This document shows positions 8,352-18,650 of a DNA stretch of 44,123 nt, in pieces. The notes under the pieces were generated by a model. That model was not told the origin of the DNA. It saw only the letters and a program-made list of their open reading frames with translations, and ran no database searches. This DNA is from Myxococcaceae bacterium (GTDB lineage: Bacteria; Myxococcota; Myxococcia; Myxococcales; Myxococcaceae), in NCBI GenBank assembly GCA_016926755.1, contig JAFGNZ010000373.1, positions 1-44,123 on the forward strand, written 5' to 3'. The position numbers and the translations under genes were made by a program. The first letter of the stretch is position 1. Each line of letters starts with the position of its first letter.

Positions 8352-8918
8352 ATGACACGAGGACACGTTGGTTGGATCGCGCTGTGCTGCCTGGCGCTCG
8401 GCAGCGGCGCCTGCGCATCACGCAAGGAGGGACCGGACATGGCAGCCACCCAGGGAACGGAGGGAGCAACCCCAGCAGCCGCCCTGCGGTGCGAGGTGAG
8501 CGCGCCCCAGAGCGTGAAGGCTGGAGAGCCGGTGCACGTCACCTTCCGCCTCACCAACTCCACGGCGCAGCCCCTGTTCGTGCTGACGTGGCGCTCGCCC
8601 TTCGAGGGGGAGCCGCGCAGCCGCTTCCTGGAGATCACCCGCGACGGCACCGAGGTCCCCTACCAGGGGCCCATGTTCAAGCGCGGCGATCCCGAGGCGG
8701 GCGACTACGCCACGCTGGCCCCCGGGGCCACCGCCGAGCTGAAGATCGAGGTGTCGCTCGCCTATGACTTCTCGCGGCCGGGCACCTACCGCATCGCCTT
8801 CCGAGGCCCGCTGATGGACGTGGCCACGCAGCAGGCCGAGGTGCCTCGCCCCCTGGCGCAGCACCGCGCCATGCCGGTGCAGTGCCCCGTGGTCGAGACG
8901 ACGATCGTCGCCCCCTGA
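8352..8918 (+). CDS. Single-domain relative of the M35 protease N-terminal domain
   Basis: A 188-residue exported protein. After a signal peptide (cleavage or lipidation near SGACAS), almost the whole mature part aligns with residues 45-175 of the upstream protease: both have a V.VT/VHVTFRLTN strand, an F.I/LEITR-DG/NG-A/TEV-QY/PYxG segment, then PEAGD(F/Y)xTL with a following strand and a TGSYSISY/PGTYRIAF turn. No catalytic domain, HExxH or other active-site motif follows. In M35 proteases this N-terminal region is removed or stays as a beta-sandwich propeptide. A free-standing copy could be a folding helper or an inhibitor of the neighbour; this is inference. GAGG precedes the ATG. The gene has its own hairpin at its end. 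Confidence 0.8.
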   Translation: MTRGHVGWIALCCLALGSGACASRKEGPDMAATQGTEGATPAAALRCEVSAPQSVKAGEPVHVTFRLTNSTAQPLFVLTWRSPFEGEPRSRFLEITRDGTEVPYQGPMFKRGDPEAGDYATLAPGATAELKIEVSLAYDFSRPGTYRIAFRGPLMDVATQQAEVPRPLAQHRAMPVQCPVVETTIVAP

Positions 8919-8933
8919 GCCGCTTCGAGAACA

Positions 8934-8965
8934 ACGGCCACACGGGGCCGAGCCCGTGTGGCCGT
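8934..8965. terminator. Bidirectional terminator hairpin between convergent genes
   Basis: ACGGCCACACGGG and CCCGTGTGGCCGT form a perfect 13-bp stem with a 6-base loop. It sits between the convergent single-domain protein gene and the acyl-CoA dehydrogenase gene. No T-run follows on either strand, but the strength and position make termination or transcript protection the natural reading. Confidence 0.75.
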
Positions 8966-8988
8966 GGAGTGCTCTCTCCGAGAGCGGA

Positions 8989-10836
<1,848 letters not shown>

Positions 10837-10907
10837 GGCCTCTCCCGTCTGAGGGGGCTCGCTGCCCGGCCATACGAATGGTCAGCGGCGCCCAATGAGA
10901 CAGGAAA

Positions 10908-10936
10908 AGTGTTACGCCGATTGATTCGAGAGTCAA
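10908..10936 (-). promoter_or_regulatory. Candidate sigma-70 type promoter of the acyl-CoA dehydrogenase gene
   Basis: Read on the minus strand, TTGACT is followed after 17 bases by AACACT. The -35 element matches the consensus in five of six positions and the -10 in three. It would give a leader of about 65 bases. The surrounding bases are relatively AT-rich. Start-site mapping would be needed to confirm it. Confidence 0.4.
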
Positions 10937-11038
10937 CCCTGATTGACGCTTTGCGTCGTTCAGCGGGCACACGTCCCCCCGCTGGGCTCTCCGGAATGGT
11001 GCCAGGGAGGGGGGCTCCGCGTCCCCCGCATCAGGGCG

Positions 11039-11689
11039 CTACTTCTTGATCTTCTTCGCCGCCGAGACAGGAGAAGGCGTCGGGGCCGTGGCCGTCTTGG
11101 CGGACTTCTTGGTGTTGCTGGGGGCCTTCTTGGCGCCCGTCTCCTCGGCCACCTCTCCGCCCTCTGGGTGCCCGCCTGTCGGGGGGGTGAGGATGCTCTC
11201 GCGCGGCACCTCGATGACGATGGGCGCCTGGCCGGAGCGCTGCCGGTTCTCATCCTCCATCGAGTAGAAGAGCTGGATGACGGACTGCCCCTTCATCAGC
11301 AGCTCGCCGCGCTGGTTCTCCGCCCACAGATCGATCTCGACGAAGTAGCGGCCCCCAGAGCCGTGCCGATCGCTCACGCGGCCCTTGCAGACCACCGTGT
11401 CCCCCGGCCACACCATCTTGATGAAGCGCACGCCGTAGCGGCGCAGCTGGCCGCCGCGGGCCCAGTCGCTGATGAGCTGGCCCAGCATGCCCATGATGAG
11501 CATGCCGGGGGCGTACACGGAGGGCATGCCCACGCTCTTGGCGTAGAGCTCGTCCACGTGCACGGGGTTGTAGTCCCCGCTGGCCCCCGCGTAGCGAGAC
11601 AGCTGGACGCGATCCACCGGGGCCTTGGCGAGCGCCGGCAGCTCATCACCGACGCGGACGGCTTCGAAGTAAAGCTTGCGCGCGGGCAT
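11039..11689 (-). CDS. MaoC-family hot-dog hydratase with basic tail
   Basis: A 216-residue hot-dog fold protein. ASGDYNPVHVD holds the Asp and His of the (R)-specific enoyl-CoA hydratase active site, so this is the likely catalytic half of a heteromeric 2-enoyl-CoA or 3-hydroxyacyl-ACP dehydratase, comparable to HadB. After about residue 150 comes an odd low-complexity tail rich in Lys, Ala, Thr and Pro (ending SAAKKIKK) that is not part of the enzyme fold; it may be a flexible membrane or nucleic acid contact. Its ATG overlaps the stop of the upstream MaoC gene (TGATG), which points to coupled translation and a complex. Confidence 0.87.
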   Translation of the reverse strand: MPARKLYFEAVRVGDELPALAKAPVDRVQLSRYAGASGDYNPVHVDELYAKSVGMPSVYAPGMLIMGMLGQLISDWARGGQLRRYGVRFIKMVWPGDTVVCKGRVSDRHGSGGRYFVEIDLWAENQRGELLMKGQSVIQLFYSMEDENRQRSGQAPIVIEVPRESILTPPTGGHPEGGEVAEETGAKKAPSNTKKSAKTATAPTPSPVSAAKKIKK

Positions 11690-12138
11690 CAGGCGTTCTC
11701 CTTCGCGGCGCGGACGATCAGGGTGCGGCGGGCCCGGAAGACCAGGTTGCCCTCCTCATCGCGGCCCTCGTCTTCGATGACCGCGACATCCATCTTCCCC
11801 GCGGGGCCGGTGCGCTCCAGCACATCCGCCACCTTGGTGGCCACGTAGATGCGATCCCCGGCGAAGATGGGCCGCTCGTACTCGAAGCCCTGCTCGGCGT
11901 GCAGCAGGCTCTTGATGCCCACCCCGAGCAGCTCGCGCAGATCCGCCGCCGAGTGGAACGAAGCTGGAAAGGTGGGTGGCGCGACGATGGTGGGGTAGCC
12001 GGAAGCCCGGGCGTACTCCTCGTCGTAATAGATGGGGTTGTAGTCCCCGATCGCCTCCGCGAAGCGCCGGATTGAGCCCTTCTCCACCTCGTTGAGCGTC
12101 GGCGGCGAGGAGCGACCGATCGCGTTCTTGTCCAGCAT
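11689..12138 (-). CDS. MaoC-like N-terminal hydratase subunit (FAS1_DH/HadA type)
   Basis: A 149-residue hot-dog protein of the type that pairs with a catalytic MaoC subunit, as HadA does in mycobacteria. EAIGDYNPIYYD aligns with the active-site loop of the partner but has Tyr where the catalytic His of the partner stands, so it is probably the substrate-binding or structural half. It follows the DapB-like gene by 16 bases and shares one base with the next MaoC gene. The order here (oxidoreductase, hydratase pair, acyl-CoA dehydrogenase) suggests fatty-acid or branched-chain acyl metabolism; the exact substrate is unknown. Confidence 0.87.
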   Translation of the reverse strand: MLDKNAIGRSSPPTLNEVEKGSIRRFAEAIGDYNPIYYDEEYARASGYPTIVAPPTFPASFHSAADLRELLGVGIKSLLHAEQGFEYERPIFAGDRIYVATKVADVLERTGPAGKMDVAVIEDEGRDEEGNLVFRARRTLIVRAAKENA

Positions 12139-12155
12139 TTCCCCTCCCTTGACTT

Positions 12156-13157
12156 CTAGCGACCGGCTGGAAGCTCGAGCACGGTCAGCAGCCCGGCCTC
12201 CGCGGCCGTCAAGCGTGGCGCGGCATTCACCAGCGTATTCGCGGTGGCCCGGTCCCCCGCCACTCCCCCCGGGATCTCCATGATGATTCTCGGCTCCGCG
12301 TCGATCTCGATGCGATCCCGCGGATCCTCCGCCCCAACGGCGATGGTCAGCTCCAGCCGCACCCGCTCCTGCTCGTCCTCCAACCCCACCACCGACTGGA
12401 AGATGCCCGCCACCCGGCCTTTTCGCACCGGAAACGCACCGCCGGTGATGTCCTCTTCGGCCATCACCGGAGCGATCTCCTCCTCATAGTCGTCACAATC
12501 CAGGCCGAGCCCCAGCCCACACAGCGCCGCGGACTCCACCAGCCCCACGTGGCCGAGCTGATCCTTGTCCACCAGGGCGAAGAACTCCTCCTCCGTCAGG
12601 CCGGCGCCCACCCTGCGCTGCAGGGCCTCGCGCCGCGTGCGAGCGTCCACCACCCGGGTGACGGAGACGCGCCGCACCGGGCCGCACGCCTGCCCCGCGG
12701 TGGCCACCAGCCGATCCATCACGAAGCCCGGGTTGACGCCGGTGCCCAGCACCGCCACGCCCGCCTTCTGCGCGGCGCGATCCAGCTTCGCCGCCAGCTC
12801 CGGGTGCTTGAGGAAGGGGAACGCCAGCTCCTCGCAGGTGGAGACGACCGAGACGCCGAGCTTCACCGCCTCCAGCAGCTGCTCCATCACCTGCGGCAGC
12901 CGGGAGCCGGTGGCCTGCAGCAGCACCACCCCGCGGCGCCGCCCGAGCGCGCGCTCCAGCGAGTCCACCACCTTCACCTTCGGCCCGGGCTGCCCCAGCA
13001 CGTCCGCCAGCGCGCGGCCCGCCAGCTGCGGACTGGTGTCCACCGCGCCGATCAGCTCCACCTCGGCAGAGGCCAGCGCCGCGCGAGCGATCTCCTGCCC
13101 GATGAACCCAAGCCCCATGACCACCACCGGGACCGGCCCTGCGGGGGCTCTAGCCAT
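12156..13157 (-). CDS. DapB-like / 2,4-diaminopentanoate dehydrogenase-like oxidoreductase
   Basis: A 333-residue NAD(P)-binding protein. The N-terminal Rossmann motif VVVMGLGFIGQEIARAAL is clear, followed by ELIGAVDTSPQLAGR and STCEELAFPF, as in dihydrodipicolinate reductase and the related amine/amino-acid dehydrogenases. The C-terminal half (GTGVNPGFVMDRL onwards) fits the DAP-dehydrogenase-like family better than true DapB, so lysine biosynthesis is not implied. The ATG at 13157 is preferred over an in-frame TTG five codons earlier because GGAGAG lies 8 bases before it. It heads the minus-strand run into the MaoC genes. Confidence 0.82.
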   Translation of the reverse strand: MARAPAGPVPVVVMGLGFIGQEIARAALASAEVELIGAVDTSPQLAGRALADVLGQPGPKVKVVDSLERALGRRRGVVLLQATGSRLPQVMEQLLEAVKLGVSVVSTCEELAFPFLKHPELAAKLDRAAQKAGVAVLGTGVNPGFVMDRLVATAGQACGPVRRVSVTRVVDARTRREALQRRVGAGLTEEEFFALVDKDQLGHVGLVESAALCGLGLGLDCDDYEEEIAPVMAEEDITGGAFPVRKGRVAGIFQSVVGLEDEQERVRLELTIAVGAEDPRDRIEIDAEPRIIMEIPGGVAGDRATANTLVNAAPRLTAAEAGLLTVLELPAGR

Positions 13158-13407
13158 CGGAGAACTCTCCAAAATTCAAGGGGTTAGCCTGATTCACAGC
13201 GCAGCGCGGACCATAGACCACCCCCTACCAGACAGGCAAGCATCACGTGACCTGGAGGGCCCTGGGGCAACGAGTATTTGTCAGGAGTTTCCCGGGCTTG
13301 GAAAGCTGCACTGGGGTCCGATACGAAGCCCGTCACCCCCCTGTCTGAGGCCGACTGAAGGCGTGTATAAGGGACCTCCTGCTCTTCCTGCTGGAGACCT
13401 CGCACGC

Positions 13408-14502
13408 ATGGACCGCATCCTCGTCGTGGATGACGACGTACGCATCCTCGCCGCGCTTTCTCGGATCCTCCAGACCGAGGGCTATGAGGTCATCACGCAC
13501 AGTGATCCCGTCCAGGCCGCGCGCGAGGAGGGGTTCCAGGTCGTCCTGACGGACTTCATGATGCCGTACCTCAACGGCATCGATCTGCTGGCGGCGCTGC
13601 GGGAGAAGAACCCGCGCGCGGTGCGGCTGATGCTGACGGCGGCGGCGGACTTCCGCACCGCCTCCGAGGCCGTCAACCGGGGCGAGGTGTACCGGCTGCT
13701 GGGCAAGCCCTGGTCGCTGGCGGATCTGACGAGCAGCGTGCGCCAGGCGTTCGAGCACTACCGGCTGGTGGAGGCCAACGAGCGGCTCACGCGCGAGGTG
13801 GCGGAGAAGAACGCGGAGCTGATTGCCATCAACCAGGAGCTGGAGCGGCGCGTGCTGGAGCGCACCGCGGGGCTGCTGGACGGGCTGATCAGCGCGCTGG
13901 ACTACCGGGACACGGAGACGCAGTGGCACTCGCGGCGCGTGTCCCTGTACGCGCGGCGGCTGGCGGAGGAGATCGGGCTGGTGGGGTCGGCGCTGGATGT
14001 CGTGGAGCAGGGGGCGCTGCTGCATGACATTGGGAAGATCGGCGTGAAGGACTCGATCCTGCTCAAGCCCGGGCCGCTGACGCCGGATGAGTGGGTGGAG
14101 ATGCGCAAGCACCCGGAGTTCGGCTTCCGGATGCTGGCGAAGATGCCCTACCTGCACGAGGCCTCGCTCATCGTGCTGCAGCACCAGGAGCGCTGGGACG
14201 GCAAGGGCTACCCGGCCAACCTCTCCGGCGAGGCCATCGTCATTGGCGCGCGCATCTTCGCGCTGGTGGACACGCTGGACGCCATCACCTCCGATCGGCC
14301 CTACCGCAAGGGCCGGTCGCTGCAGGTGGCTCGGGAGGAGATCCAGCGCTGCGCGGGCACGCAGTTCGATCCCGGGCTGGCGGCGGCGTTCCTCCGCATC
14401 CCGGACTCGGAGTGGCTGCGCATCCAGAGCCAGGTGAAGTCCATGGAGACCAACGAGCTGGAGCGGTTCGGCCACCTCCCGCATCCGCTGGCCGTGGCGT
14501 AG
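13408..14502 (+). CDS. Response regulator with HD-GYP domain (RpfG-like cyclic-di-GMP phosphodiesterase)
   Basis: A 364-residue two-domain signalling protein. Residues 1-120 are a receiver domain: VVDDD for metal binding, Asp49 in LTDFMMPYLNG as phosphorylation site, Lys100 in GKPW. A coiled-coil linker (about 122-155) leads into an HD domain with HSRRV (from 174), HDIGK (206-210) and the GYP signature in HQERWDGKGYP (259-269). Such proteins hydrolyse cyclic-di-GMP when the receiver is phosphorylated. No histidine kinase is encoded next to it, so its partner is elsewhere. The 250-base divergent gap before it contains TATAAG about 40 bases upstream, a possible -10 element. Confidence 0.93.
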   Translation: MDRILVVDDDVRILAALSRILQTEGYEVITHSDPVQAAREEGFQVVLTDFMMPYLNGIDLLAALREKNPRAVRLMLTAAADFRTASEAVNRGEVYRLLGKPWSLADLTSSVRQAFEHYRLVEANERLTREVAEKNAELIAINQELERRVLERTAGLLDGLISALDYRDTETQWHSRRVSLYARRLAEEIGLVGSALDVVEQGALLHDIGKIGVKDSILLKPGPLTPDEWVEMRKHPEFGFRMLAKMPYLHEASLIVLQHQERWDGKGYPANLSGEAIVIGARIFALVDTLDAITSDRPYRKGRSLQVAREEIQRCAGTQFDPGLAAAFLRIPDSEWLRIQSQVKSMETNELERFGHLPHPLAVA

Positions 14503-14529
14503 CCCGCGGCCCCTGGCCGGCTCCAGCCC

Positions 14530-16602
14530 TCAGGGCTCGGCCCGCACCTCGAGGATGACGTCGCCCTCGATCAGCGCGTCCACCACCTCCATGCCCGCGG
14601 TCACCTCTCCAAAGGAGGTGTAGCGCCCGTCCAGGTGTGGCTGCGGCGTGTGGGTGAAGAAGAACTGACTGCCGCCGGTGTCCTTGCCCGCCAGCGCCAT
14701 TCCGATGACGCCGCGTCGGTACGGGCGGCGGGTCATCTCGCAGCGGATCGAGTAGCCGGGGCCCCCCTCCCCATCCCCGCGGGGATCGCCGCCCTGGGCG
14801 ACAAAGTCCGGCACCACGCGGTGGAAGGTGACGTCGCGGAAGTACCCCTTGCGGGCCAGTGAGTAGAGGTTGCCCGACGTCAGCGGCGCCTGCTCCGCGT
14901 CCAGCGCCACGGTGAAGTCTCCCTTGCGCGTGCGGAAGGTGAGCTTCGCGCCGGGAGGCGCAGCGGACGGGCGGTACGCCCCCGACGGGAGCTCCACGCG
15001 GGAAGAGCGCACGGGCTGGCCCGTCAGCCCGGTGAGGGCCTCGGCCGCCACGCGCCGCAGGTTGTCATGAGGGTGCCCGAGCCACGTCCGCAGCATGGGC
15101 TCCGCCTCCTTCCCCTCGAGCGCCACGAGCGCCCCCGCCACGGGCTCGGCCAGCTCCCCCGGCTCCTGGGGCACCCGAGCCGCCAGGGCGCGGACCTCGG
15201 GCAGGGCCTGCGTGGCCTTCAGCTTCCCCGCCGTGGCCGCCGCCGCCCCGGCCACCACCCGATCCTCGCCCGCGATGAGGGCTCGCACGGCCTCCAGCGC
15301 CTCGGGCACGGGGCGTGCCCCGACTGCCTCCAGCGCGGCCAGGCGCACCCGCGCGTCCGGGTAGCGCAGCCAGGCCACCGCCTCGGGTGCGCCCCCCTGC
15401 CCCTGCGTCTGCGCCACCTCGCGCAGGCCGAGCGCCAGCCGCCGAGCCTCCGGCACCCGCTCGCCGCCACAGCGCAGCACCTCGGCGAGCGCGCCCGTCT
15501 GCCGATCCATCGCCGCCGAGAGCCGACAGTCGAGCCACGCCAGGTCATCGAGCGCCACGGCAGAAGCGCCCCGAGGCGCCTCCCGAATCGACCGCCGCAG
15601 CGCCTCCAGCACCGGACGCCCGAAGGGAGGGAGCCCCTGCTGGGCCACCGCCAGGAGCGCATGCCCCGCCGAGGAGTCTCCCGCCGCGACAGTCGCCGCG
15701 TGGCGCTTCAGGGCCAGCAGCGCGTCCAGCGCGGGGCATGGGCCGCTGCATCCGGCGGAGAGCCTCGCCAGGGAGCGCGCCGCCTCGGCCGACACGCGCG
15801 CCACCGGATCCTCCAGCAGCTTGCCCAGCGGGGCCACGGCCTCCGGCCTCCCCACCTCCGCGAAGCCCTTGGCGCACAGCGCCCGCACCTCCGGGTCCGC
15901 GTCCGAGGCGCACCGCTGCAGGTGCTCCAGCGCGGCGGGGCGCCGGAGATAGACGAGCAGGTACGTGGCGCCGTAGCGCGTCTCCGGCGGCTGCCCCGGT
16001 GCCATCAGCGGCCCTACCCGCTCGAGGGGCACCTCCGCGAGCGAGGCTCCCCGGCGTCCGGCCACGCCCAGGGCCAGCGCCGCGCGGCCCGCTACCCCTT
16101 CCCGCGCCTCCCCGAGCCGCTCGGTGAGGCGCTCCACCGCGCCCGGGGTGGCCAGCTTGCTCAAGGACTCCAGGAGCGTCCGCCGCACGCCGGGATCCGC
16201 CTCCGTCGCCTCGGCCGCTCGCAGCCCCTCCGTCAGCCGAGCCTTCGCCTCATCCGGCAGCGGCTCCCAGGACAGCGCCAGCTCTCCCGCGGCGAAGGCC
16301 GCCTCGTCCCGCACCGTCGGCTCGGAGGCGAGCAGGCTGGAGAGGACGACGTCGAGCGTCCCGGGATCCTGGATCCGGGCGAGCGCGCGCAGGGCGCGGG
16401 TTCGGACGGCAGCCCCCTTCTGCCCTTGGGCCCACGCGATGAGCTGTCCCTCCCCCAGCGAGCGCCGATCCTCCCAGTCCGCGATGCGCGCCATCGCCTC
16501 GGACTCCCCCGTGTCAGCGGGAGGGACGGTGCGAAGGCACGCGGGGAGCACGAACAGGACGGCCAGCAGGGCGGCGGACTCATGAGAGGACAGGCGTCGC
16601 AT
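14530..16602 (-). CDS. HEAT-repeat lipoprotein with C-terminal cyclophilin-type peptidyl-prolyl isomerase
   Basis: A 690-residue fusion. The N-terminus is a lipoprotein-like signal (FVLPAC), so the protein acts in the periplasm or at the outer membrane. Residues about 40-510 are a long series of alpha-helical HEAT/PBS-type repeats (for example VRDEAAFAAGELAL, VRRTLLESLSKLAT, VSAEAARSLARLSA). The last 155 residues are a cyclophilin: FHRVVPDFVAQGGDPRGDG, MALAGKDTGGSQFFFTHTPQ and LDGRYTSFGEV cover the usual Arg, Gln and Phe active-site residues, with the final Trp position changed. It would fold or isomerise exported proteins held on the repeat scaffold. The start is the ATG of MRRLSSHES; a longer frame to 16770 reads into the divergent promoter. 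Confidence 0.88.
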   Translation of the reverse strand: MRRLSSHESAALLAVLFVLPACLRTVPPADTGESEAMARIADWEDRRSLGEGQLIAWAQGQKGAAVRTRALRALARIQDPGTLDVVLSSLLASEPTVRDEAAFAAGELALSWEPLPDEAKARLTEGLRAAEATEADPGVRRTLLESLSKLATPGAVERLTERLGEAREGVAGRAALALGVAGRRGASLAEVPLERVGPLMAPGQPPETRYGATYLLVYLRRPAALEHLQRCASDADPEVRALCAKGFAEVGRPEAVAPLGKLLEDPVARVSAEAARSLARLSAGCSGPCPALDALLALKRHAATVAAGDSSAGHALLAVAQQGLPPFGRPVLEALRRSIREAPRGASAVALDDLAWLDCRLSAAMDRQTGALAEVLRCGGERVPEARRLALGLREVAQTQGQGGAPEAVAWLRYPDARVRLAALEAVGARPVPEALEAVRALIAGEDRVVAGAAAATAGKLKATQALPEVRALAARVPQEPGELAEPVAGALVALEGKEAEPMLRTWLGHPHDNLRRVAAEALTGLTGQPVRSSRVELPSGAYRPSAAPPGAKLTFRTRKGDFTVALDAEQAPLTSGNLYSLARKGYFRDVTFHRVVPDFVAQGGDPRGDGEGGPGYSIRCEMTRRPYRRGVIGMALAGKDTGGSQFFFTHTPQPHLDGRYTSFGEVTAGMEVVDALIEGDVILEVRAEP

Positions 16603-16723
16603 GAGGCGCGGGCCTAGGCCAAATCCCCGCTGAAATCCAGGGGTTAGAGCCCAAGCGGTTTGACTTGGACGACGGGGCGCCAGAAGATGGAAGCTCGTCT
16701 CTCTCGCTGAAGGAGCGCTGGCT

Positions 16724-17668
16724 CTGAACTGCCCTGGCTGTGGCACCAAGGTCGCGGATGGAACCTCCATCTGCCCGAAGTGCGACTACATCATCGACTC
16801 CTCCTTCCTCTCCGCGGAGCCACCCGCGGCCGGGAACGATGACGAGGCGACGAGCGCGAGCAGCGATCCGAGGAGGGCCGCCCCCGCGTCCCGGCCCGCG
16901 CGCTCGGGAGCCACGGGGCAGCGCACCGGCGTCACCAGCACGGGCACCCGACGCGCCCTCAGGAACACCGGTCCCCGGCCCGCGGTCGCTCCGACGGACG
17001 CCGCGAGCGCCGCGGAGGGGAGCCCTCGCAGCAGGCCGGGCCTGCGCGCCGTGAAGCCCGTCAGCAAGTCCGTCCCCGCGGTCCGGCGCGCGCCGATGGA
17101 GGCCACCACCTCCGAGACGGAGCTGGACGACGCGGATCCGCGCAAGCGCCTCTCCCCTCCTGCGCCTTCCCCACGCGGGCGCCCTCCCCCCAACACCGGC
17201 AACATCGTCGCACCCGAGGAGCTCCTCTCGGACGCGCGCGAGTTCGTCGGCGAGCTGTCTCGCTCGGACAAGATCGCCTTTGGCGGCGCCTGCCTGATCG
17301 CCGTCTCCTGCTTCCTGCCCTGGAAGGAGACGGCGGCGGAGGGAGAGATCCTCGGGCTGATGAGCATGGGCGTGGGCGCCCTGCTCGGAGCCGTGGTCAT
17401 CATCAGCGCCATCTTCGTCCGCGTGCGCCGGACGATGCCGAAGCTCAACCCGCTGGTGCCCTGGATGGTGCAGCTCAGCGTGGCGTTCTTCTGCATCATC
17501 TACTCCGTCGTCTTCATGCGCGTGGCCCTCGACTCCAACGAGGTCCCCTCCGCCATCGGCAACCAGATGATCATGAACTCGTCGCCCAGCTTCGGCGTGT
17601 TCCTGGGGCTGCTGGGCGCGCTGGTGGCGCTGGTGGGCTCGCTGCTCGGCTTGAAGGAGCGCACGTAG
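16724..17668 (+). CDS. Zinc-ribbon membrane protein, apparent CTG start
   Basis: A 314-residue protein: a zinc ribbon at the very N-terminus ([19 protein letters not shown], Cys 3, 6, 17 and 20), a long Ser/Pro/Arg-rich linker to about residue 175, then about four membrane helices (near [52 protein letters not shown] and [16 protein letters not shown]). No ATG, GTG or TTG exists in frame between the stop at 16661-16663 and the ribbon. CTG at 16724 lies 8 bases after AAGGAG and is the best start; CTG at 16718 is two codons earlier with poor spacing. A start at GTG 17051 would lose the ribbon, whose codons look fully coding. It precedes the MoxR gene by 46 bases. Function unknown. Confidence 0.78.
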   Translation: MNCPGCGTKVADGTSICPKCDYIIDSSFLSAEPPAAGNDDEATSASSDPRRAAPASRPARSGATGQRTGVTSTGTRRALRNTGPRPAVAPTDAASAAEGSPRSRPGLRAVKPVSKSVPAVRRAPMEATTSETELDDADPRKRLSPPAPSPRGRPPPNTGNIVAPEELLSDAREFVGELSRSDKIAFGGACLIAVSCFLPWKETAAEGEILGLMSMGVGALLGAVVIISAIFVRVRRTMPKLNPLVPWMVQLSVAFFCIIYSVVFMRVALDSNEVPSAIGNQMIMNSSPSFGVFLGLLGALVALVGSLLGLKERT

Positions 17669-17714
17669 AAATCCCCGCGCTCCGGCCCATCCCCGGACTA
17701 CCTTCACCGCCTCG

Positions 17715-18650
17715 ATGCCCAGCGATACTCCTCTCTCTCGGCTCACCGCGGCGCTCGACGCGACGGTGATCGGCCAGCCTCACGTCATCGCGGATCTGGT
17801 GACGGCCTTCCTCGCGCGCGGCCATGTGCTGCTGGAGGGCGTGCCCGGCGTGGCCAAGACGCTCGCCGCCCGCAGCATGGCCGCGGCGCTCGGCCTCCAG
17901 TTCACCCGCGTCCAGTTCACCCCGGACCTGATGCCCAGCGACATCCTCGGCACCAACGTCTTCAACCCCGGGGAGAACGCCTTCCGCCTGGTGCGCGGGC
18001 CCGTCTTCACCGAGGTGCTGGTGGCCGACGAGATCAACCGCACCCCGCCGAAGACCCAGGCGGCGCTGCTGGAGGCGATGGAGGAGCGCCAGGTCACCAT
18101 CGACGGCACCACCCACCCGCTGCCGCCGCCCTTCTTCGTGGTGGCCACGCAGAACCCGCTGGAGTTGGAGGGCACCTACCCGCTCCCGGAGGCGCAGCTC
18201 GATCGCTTCCTCATGCGCATCCGGGTGGGCTACCCGGAACCGGACGCGGAGGTGACGATGCTGCGAGGCTTCCACCAGCGCGAGGGCCGGCCCGCCACGG
18301 TGGAGCGAGTGCTGGAGGCGCCCACGCTGGCGGAGCTGCAGGCCCGGGCCGCCCGCGTCACGTGCGATGAGTCCATCCTCTCCTACGTGGTGAAGCTGAT
18401 CCGGGAGACCCGCGCCAACCCGCGGGTGCGGCTGGGGGCCTCGCCGCGCTCGGCGCAGGCGGTGCTCGCCGCGGCCAAGGCACGCTCGGCCCTGCAGGGC
18501 ACGGACTTCGTCACCCCGGACGACGTGAAGGCCGTGGTGCCCGGCGTCCTCAACCACCGCCTCCTCCTCAAGCCCGAGGCGGAGGTGGAGGGCGTCACCG
18601 CCGACGACGTGCTGAGGCAGACGCTGGAGCAGGTGAAGGTCCCCCGGTGA
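17715..18650 (+). CDS. MoxR-type AAA+ ATPase
   Basis: A 311-residue AAA+ ATPase of the MoxR family, chaperone-like enzymes that help mature or activate protein complexes, often with a DUF58 or von Willebrand A-domain partner. Walker A is GVPGVAKT, Walker B is [21 protein letters not shown], sensor 1 is [26 protein letters not shown] in sequence order (ATQNP with the [13 protein letters not shown] box), and the C-terminal lid follows. Its stop overlaps the GTG start of the DUF58 gene by four bases, the standard arrangement. The complex it serves is not known; the zinc-ribbon membrane protein upstream is a candidate member of the same unit. Confidence 0.94.
   Translation: MPSDTPLSRLTAALDATVIGQPHVIADLVTAFLARGHVLLEGVPGVAKTLAARSMAAALGLQFTRVQFTPDLMPSDILGTNVFNPGENAFRLVRGPVFTEVLVADEINRTPPKTQAALLEAMEERQVTIDGTTHPLPPPFFVVATQNPLELEGTYPLPEAQLDRFLMRIRVGYPEPDAEVTMLRGFHQREGRPATVERVLEAPTLAELQARAARVTCDESILSYVVKLIRETRANPRVRLGASPRSAQAVLAAAKARSALQGTDFVTPDDVKAVVPGVLNHRLLLKPEAEVEGVTADDVLRQTLEQVKVPR

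Noticed and set aside
10946-10975. GTTCAGC, a possible second LexA half-box upstream of the acyl-CoA dehydrogenase
   Set aside because: The ten bases before it do not fit the left half of the consensus, and there is no inverted repeat.
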